A DNA stretch of 9,500 nt from Treponema sp. GTDB taxonomy: Bacteria > Spirochaetota > Spirochaetia > Treponematales > Breznakiellaceae. The DNA lies in NCBI GenBank assembly GCA_031254385.1, contig JAIRUO010000116.1, positions 1 through 9,500 on the forward strand, read 5' to 3'. Of the stretch, positions 7,133 to 9,500 are shown piece by piece. A program made the translations under genes and the position numbers. The notes beneath the pieces are model-generated. The model was not told where the DNA came from. It made no database searches and was given only the letters and a program-made list of their open reading frames with translations. Position 1 is the stretch's first letter; each line of letters starts with the position of its first letter.

Positions 7133-7951
7133 TCAGAAATTGATGCTCTCCTCCATATCCATGACCGTATCATCATTAATAACTGTAATGGCCCGCGGTT
7201 TTTTCTTTACGGTCTCAAAACTTATAAAGGCCATAGTATGAACAGGTTTTTCCAATTGTATGATAAGCGACAGGCGCTGTATCAGCGTGTCGGAAAACTT
7301 GCTCCGCAAAACCGGAAAGTGAATGGTAAACGAATTCTTTTTATCATCTGAATCTATAAGGTTGGATTCGGCTTCTGCATTTTCTTTTATCAGCATTGCG
7401 GAATAGGGTATAGCGCCTTCAATAATCTCCGGCACAACCCCGGATACTATGGCCAGATGCGCCCGCAGCCCCAGGGCGGTTCCCCGGTAGCGGTAAAGCG
7501 GGATAGCGTATTGCAAGAAACGCCGTACCTCATCCTCCCCTCCCAGGGTATCCAGATGAATTCCAAGCCAGTCGGCAAGAACCGGAAGGAAACTTGCAGG
7601 GCTTTCCATGGGCCTAAAATACTCGTGCATATTGTCGAGCGCAATAGTGGTATCATTCATGATATGCTGAAATACCATCAGGTAGCCCCGTAAAAATTCG
7701 TTGCTCTGGTAATTTGACGGCAGGTGCCTTATGGGGTTGCCCGAGGACGCTTTTAGCTCAATTAATCCCCGGCCCTCATTGTAGCTGCTTTCAAGAACGG
7801 TAAAGCGCGGGTAAGGGGATTCGATATAATGAATATCAATTTTTTCTTCGTCTAATTGGGGGAAGTCCGACAGTATTTTCTTTCTGGCCTGATAAATATC
7901 AAGCCCTGCATAGCGGGATTTAATGCTCCTCTTTGTCAATGCAATTTTCAT
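7133..7951 (-). CDS. P2 gpI/TIGR02242-type phage tail protein, baseplate wedge component
   Basis: This 272-aa protein carries the TIGR02242/P2 gpI-like tail domain, found in eCIS (Afp12 region) and phages, where it helps form the baseplate periphery and link to fibres. Recognisable parts are HLPSNYQSNEFLRGYLMVFQ (76-95), DNMHEYFRPMESPASFLPVL (106-125), ADWLGIHLD (126-134), EVRRFLQYAIPLYRYRGTAL (141-160) and VVPEIIEGAIP (172-182). These follow the family pattern of LP..Y, YF.P...P..FL..LA.WLG and LYR.RGT..GL. After about residue 183 the sequence is less conserved. The ATG at 7951 lacks an obvious Shine-Dalgarno sequence, since the 13-base gap reads TTCCTCTAATCCT, so re-initiation after the upstream stop is probable. 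An alternative downstream start is not evident. The nearest neighbours are the gp26-like gene and the 507-aa gene. Confidence 0.9.
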   Translation of the reverse strand: MKIALTKRSIKSRYAGLDIYQARKKILSDFPQLDEEKIDIHYIESPYPRFTVLESSYNEGRGLIELKASSGNPIRHLPSNYQSNEFLRGYLMVFQHIMNDTTIALDNMHEYFRPMESPASFLPVLADWLGIHLDTLGGEDEVRRFLQYAIPLYRYRGTALGLRAHLAIVSGVVPEIIEGAIPYSAMLIKENAEAESNLIDSDDKKNSFTIHFPVLRSKFSDTLIQRLSLIIQLEKPVHTMAFISFETVKKKPRAITVINDDTVMDMEESINF

Positions 7952-7959
7952 AGGATTAG

Positions 7960-7972
7960 AGGAATTATTCCT
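7960..7972. repeat. Short perfect inverted repeat over a stop codon
   Basis: AGGAAT-T-ATTCCT is a 6-base inverted repeat with a single central base, centred on the TAA that ends the gp26-like gene, just ahead of the gpI-like start. A one-base loop cannot form a normal hairpin, so it is more likely chance or a protein site than an RNA structure. It does contain the only AGGA near the gpI-like start. Confidence 0.3.
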
Positions 7973-8363
7973 GCCCCCCTTCCTTTTGTTTATACAGGCT
8001 CATGTCTTCGTACAGCCGGGGAAGGCTTATCACTGACTGGGCGCCGCATTGAGGGCACCTGGTGGTGGTCTGGGTATCGGCTTCCCCGTTCATTTCTTTA
8101 TAGAGCAACTGAAGGTACAGGAAGTCGGCCTCATAAAGGGCCTCTATCATTTCCGTGCTTACCGGCTTTAGGGCATCAAAATCTTCGATTACCCTTGCAA
8201 GGAGCATAATATCCCGATAACGGGTATTCATGCCCACATCGTCCGTCCCCTGTATCTCAAGCTCATCCAGCGTGGTGGCCAGGCGAATATGCCCTTTCCG
8301 GTAGACTTTCCCTTCCCATGCTAGGCCCAGAGGAAGGTGAAAGGCCGCGCCGGCATTATTCAT
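7965..8363 (-). CDS. Small baseplate-associated protein with CxxC motif (T4 gp26-like, uncertain)
   Basis: 132 aa, cytosolic. The N-terminal part (FHLPLGLAWEGKVYRKGHIR at 8-27, then LATTLDEL at 28-35) fits the pattern of small proteins in CIS loci, often annotated as T4 gp26-like baseplate or assembly proteins: F.LP.G..D..G..H....MRLAT..DE. A helical part follows, YRDIMLLARVIEDFDALKP (49-67), then ALYEADFLYLQLLYKEMN (75-92). Near the end is RCPQCGA with C103 and C106. Only this one Cys pair is visible, so metal binding would need partners from another subunit or it is a broken half-knuckle. It starts with GAGGG as ribosome site and overlaps the DUF2997-like gene by 4 bases (ATGA), so the two are probably made together. 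Name assignment is by pattern memory, not by alignment. Confidence 0.8.
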   Translation of the reverse strand: MNNAGAAFHLPLGLAWEGKVYRKGHIRLATTLDELEIQGTDDVGMNTRYRDIMLLARVIEDFDALKPVSTEMIEALYEADFLYLQLLYKEMNGEADTQTTTRCPQCGAQSVISLPRLYEDMSLYKQKEGGQE

Positions 8364-8566
8364 TGGTTCCCTCTTTGTATTCTGACAGCTTCCGGCTCTT
8401 CCTGCTCATAAAAGGACGGTTTTGTTTCCCGGTCCAGCACTACGCCCAGGCTTTCTTCCAGATCCTTGGTTAAATCAAGGCATGTCTTCCCTTTTCCATC
8501 CAGGACATTGATGGTTACGGTCCCGTCATAGGCAATCTGTATATCCAGCTCCTGCTTTTTTGGCAT
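8360..8566 (-). CDS. Small DUF2997-like protein
   Basis: 68 aa. The sequence has LDIQIAYDGTVTINV (7-21), then GKGKTCLDLTKDLEESLG (24-41) and a KPSFYEQ tail (49-55). This is the layout of DUF2997 proteins: a beta hairpin with a DG turn, then K/G-x-C-x-x-x-T-K-x-L-E-x-x-L-G, then a PxYY-like end. Function of that family is not known to me. It is flanked by the spike gene and the gp26-like gene, with a ribosome site AGGAG fused to the TAG stop of the spike gene (8-base gap) and a 4-base overlap with the next gene, so it is surely translated as part of the operon. It may act as a chaperone or small structural piece; this is inference. The single Cys29 is the conserved one. Confidence 0.8.
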   Translation of the reverse strand: MPKKQELDIQIAYDGTVTINVLDGKGKTCLDLTKDLEESLGVVLDRETKPSFYEQEEPEAVRIQRGNQ

Positions 8567-8574
8567 TGCGGCTC

Positions 8575-9210
8575 CTAATTAAGAGAAATGCCCGACCCTT
8601 TGATCGTCATATCCTTGTCGGTATTTATTTCCAGTCCATCTTTTGCGTCAATCTGGTACTCTTCTGCGCTTATGTTTACCTGTTTATCACTGGTTATGGC
8701 CACTTCTTCCGCTTGGATAGAAAGAGCCCCCTTGGAACTTATTGTCAAATCAATTTCGGTGCTTAGGGAGACCAGTTCATCTTCTGCGCTGAATTCAAAC
8801 CGGGATTTGCTGTCTGCGGTAATCAGCTGGATTTTTTCCGCGCCGTCGGTGTCGTCAAATATAAGCTGGCTTCCGGATCTGCTTTTAAAGAATCTAAGGG
8901 AATTGTTCCCGTCGCTATTCAGATCCGCGTCTGCATTTTCTCCGGTTTCCGGGGGAGACACTTCGTTGGACCAGATAGTCCCGATTACGACTTTCCGGGC
9001 ATCCATGGCATCCAGAGAAACAACCAGCACCTGATCATCTATATCCGGCAGAAAGCTTAGCCCCGTATCGCTGCTCCCGTAGGGGGTCAGTACGGGTATC
9101 CAGTCGGTTACTGCTTCCTCTTCTTCCCCTTCTCTGGCTGCCTTGACCCGGTGCAGCCCGTCAGGGTCAGCATTGTCAGTTACCTTGGCCCAATAGAAAT
9201 GCGGAACCAT
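8575..9210 (-). CDS. gp5/gpV-like spike protein (Phage_base_V OB fold plus beta-helix)
   Basis: 211 aa. The N-terminal OB domain of baseplate assembly protein V/gp5/VgrG spans about 4-84: YWAKVTDNADPDGLHRVKA (6-24), WIPVLTPYGSSDTGLSFLPD (37-56) and DQVLVVSLD...VVIGTIWS (59-81). After an acidic linker (about 84-103), residues 105-210 form short alternating strands (LRFFKSRSGSQLIFDD, IQLITADSK, FEFSAEDELVSLS) typical of the triangular beta-helix spike. The end is blunt, with no PAAR or toxin domain, so a PAAR tip gene is expected elsewhere. The start at 9210 is preferred over a longer reading frame up to 9318, because it has GGGGGG four bases upstream and the conserved domain starts right after it; the longer version would read through the promoter. 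It is the first gene of the operon. Confidence 0.92.
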   Translation of the reverse strand: MVPHFYWAKVTDNADPDGLHRVKAAREGEEEEAVTDWIPVLTPYGSSDTGLSFLPDIDDQVLVVSLDAMDARKVVIGTIWSNEVSPPETGENADADLNSDGNNSLRFFKSRSGSQLIFDDTDGAEKIQLITADSKSRFEFSAEDELVSLSTEIDLTISSKGALSIQAEEVAITSDKQVNISAEEYQIDAKDGLEINTDKDMTIKGSGISLN

Positions 9211-9236
9211 ATTACCCCCCTTAGCATGCCCATTAA

Positions 9237-9265
9237 ATAATACCATTCGTATGTAAAAAAAACAA
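9237..9265 (-). promoter_or_regulatory. Predicted promoter of the main CIS operon
   Basis: On the minus strand a TTGTTT -35 (9265-9260) and a TATTAT -10 (9242-9237) are separated by 17 bases, a good sigma-70-type match. Transcription would start near 9230, about 20 bases before the spike ATG, which leaves room for the GGGGGG ribosome site at 9215-9220. It is the only good promoter I saw ahead of the operon. Confidence 0.55.
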
Positions 9266-9293
9266 GAAAAAGTTTTATTTTTTAATTTTTTTT
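9266..9293. promoter_or_regulatory. A/T tract between the two divergent promoters
   Basis: Of these 28 bases, 26 are A or T, in runs of A and T. It lies between the two predicted -35 boxes and could act as a shared UP element or as a site for a nucleoid protein. No operator-like inverted repeat is obvious in it. Confidence 0.4.
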
Positions 9294-9297
9294 CGCC

Positions 9298-9326
9298 TTG
9301 CCAGCGCCCCCAGAACATGGTAAAAT
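9298..9326 (+). promoter_or_regulatory. Predicted promoter of the divergent hub-paralogue gene
   Basis: A TTGCCA -35 (9298-9303), a 17-base spacer and a TAAAAT -10 (9321-9326) point toward the hub paralogue. The start would be near 9333, leaving a very short leader (about 13 bases) that is almost entirely the ribosome site. Confidence 0.5.
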
Positions 9327-9332
9327 ATACCC

Positions 9333-9343
9333 AAAAGGCGGTA
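9333..9343 (+). promoter_or_regulatory. Ribosome-binding leader shared with the other hub gene
   Basis: AAAAGGCGGTA, two bases before the ATG at 9346, is identical to the leader at 1165-1175 (minus strand) of the other gpD-like gene. It supports the start and the common origin of the two genes. Confidence 0.7.
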
Positions 9344-9345
9344 AT

Positions 9346-9500
9346 ATGTCCGAAAACAAGCGCTTAGTGCCCGTCTGCATTATCTACGTGGACGGAAACC
9401 GCCTTGACACCGCCTGCGAAGGCGCATTCCGCTCCCTCAAGGTATTCGACCTCCTCAACAAAATAAGCGAATGCTCCATCGCCTTCGACTGGAGCGACCT
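9346..9500 (+). CDS. Second gpD/gp27-like hub protein, N-terminal 51 residues (runs off the right edge)
   Basis: The visible protein begins MSENKRLVPVCIIYVDGNRL and continues DTACEGAFRS and LLNKISECSIAFD. Aligned without gaps to the hub at 112-1161, 32 of 51 residues match by my hand count (about 63%), so it is a diverged paralogue rather than a fresh copy. It is transcribed away from the main operon, from its own predicted promoter, and has the same AAAAGGCGGTA leader. Sampled GC (67 of 120 bases) is like the other hub rather than the adjacent spike gene. A likely reading is that it is the hub of a second spike or cargo module. The part beyond residue 51 is not seen, so a fused gp5-like spike or effector domain cannot be excluded. 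Confidence 0.85.
   Translation, partial: MSENKRLVPVCIIYVDGNRLDTACEGAFRSLKVFDLLNKISECSIAFDWSD

Noticed and set aside
112..9210. Complete prophage
   Set aside because: There are no capsid, portal, terminase, integrase or lysis genes, and the sheath, tube, LysM and hub set with FHA/VWA fits a dedicated injection system. Because the window is cut at both ends, a phage remnant further away cannot be fully excluded.
9211..9318. N-terminal extension of the spike gene (36 more residues)
   Set aside because: It would translate through the predicted -10 and -35 boxes and the A/T tract. The extension is unlike the family, and the ATG at 9210 has a good ribosome site and lies right before the OB fold.

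Overview
The window holds most of one operon for a contractile injection system (CIS: a phage-tail-like, sheath-driven nanomachine of the P2/T4, eCIS and T6SS superfamily). Eleven genes, plus the start of a twelfth, lie head to tail on the minus strand from 9210 down to the left edge. The largest internal gap is 39 bases, and two neighbouring pairs overlap by an ATGA. A second unit begins at the right edge on the plus strand, fired from a shared 135-base divergent promoter region (9211-9345). No stretch of more than 300 bases lacks a gene. I see no tRNA, rRNA, CRISPR array, transposase or insertion sequence.

Order of transcription on the minus strand: gp5/gpV-like spike (OB fold plus beta-helix) -> 68-aa DUF2997-like protein -> 132-aa gp26-like baseplate-associated protein -> P2 gpI/TIGR02242-type tail protein -> 507-aa unrecognised protein -> zinc-ribbon FHA protein -> secreted/membrane VWA protein with a cytosolic zinc ribbon -> sheath -> tube -> LysM/CIS-tube adaptor -> gpD/gp27-like hub -> start of an unknown charged protein. 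The hub and spike, often fused as VgrG or Afp8, are separate genes at opposite ends of the operon. The plus-strand gene at 9346 is a second, diverged gpD-like hub, about 63% identical to the first over its visible 51 residues and carrying the same 11-base leader. gp25, gp6/BaseplateJ, PAAR, tape-measure, cap and AAA+ ATPase genes are not in the window, so the rest of the machine must be encoded elsewhere.

The least ordinary part is the FHA-VWA pair between the baseplate genes and the sheath. The VWA protein has a signal peptide, a probably periplasmic VWA domain, one transmembrane helix and a cytosolic zinc ribbon with a Lys/Arg tail. The FHA protein starts with a closely similar zinc ribbon (both contain SWxxCPxC). 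Both domains lack canonical ligand-binding residues. The sheath starts at a GTG inside the end of the VWA gene. Inference: the pair could dock, sense for or gate a membrane-anchored CIS.

Organism: a Gram-negative-type bacterium of moderate GC. The gene style (zinc-ribbon FHA, VWA membrane protein) made me think of a spirochaete such as a gut Treponema, but nothing in the window proves this and I hold it at low confidence. By hand count of sampled lines, the gpD gene (about 61% GC) and the visible part of its paralogue (about 56%) are richer than the rest (about 42%), which suggests a separate history for the hub modules.
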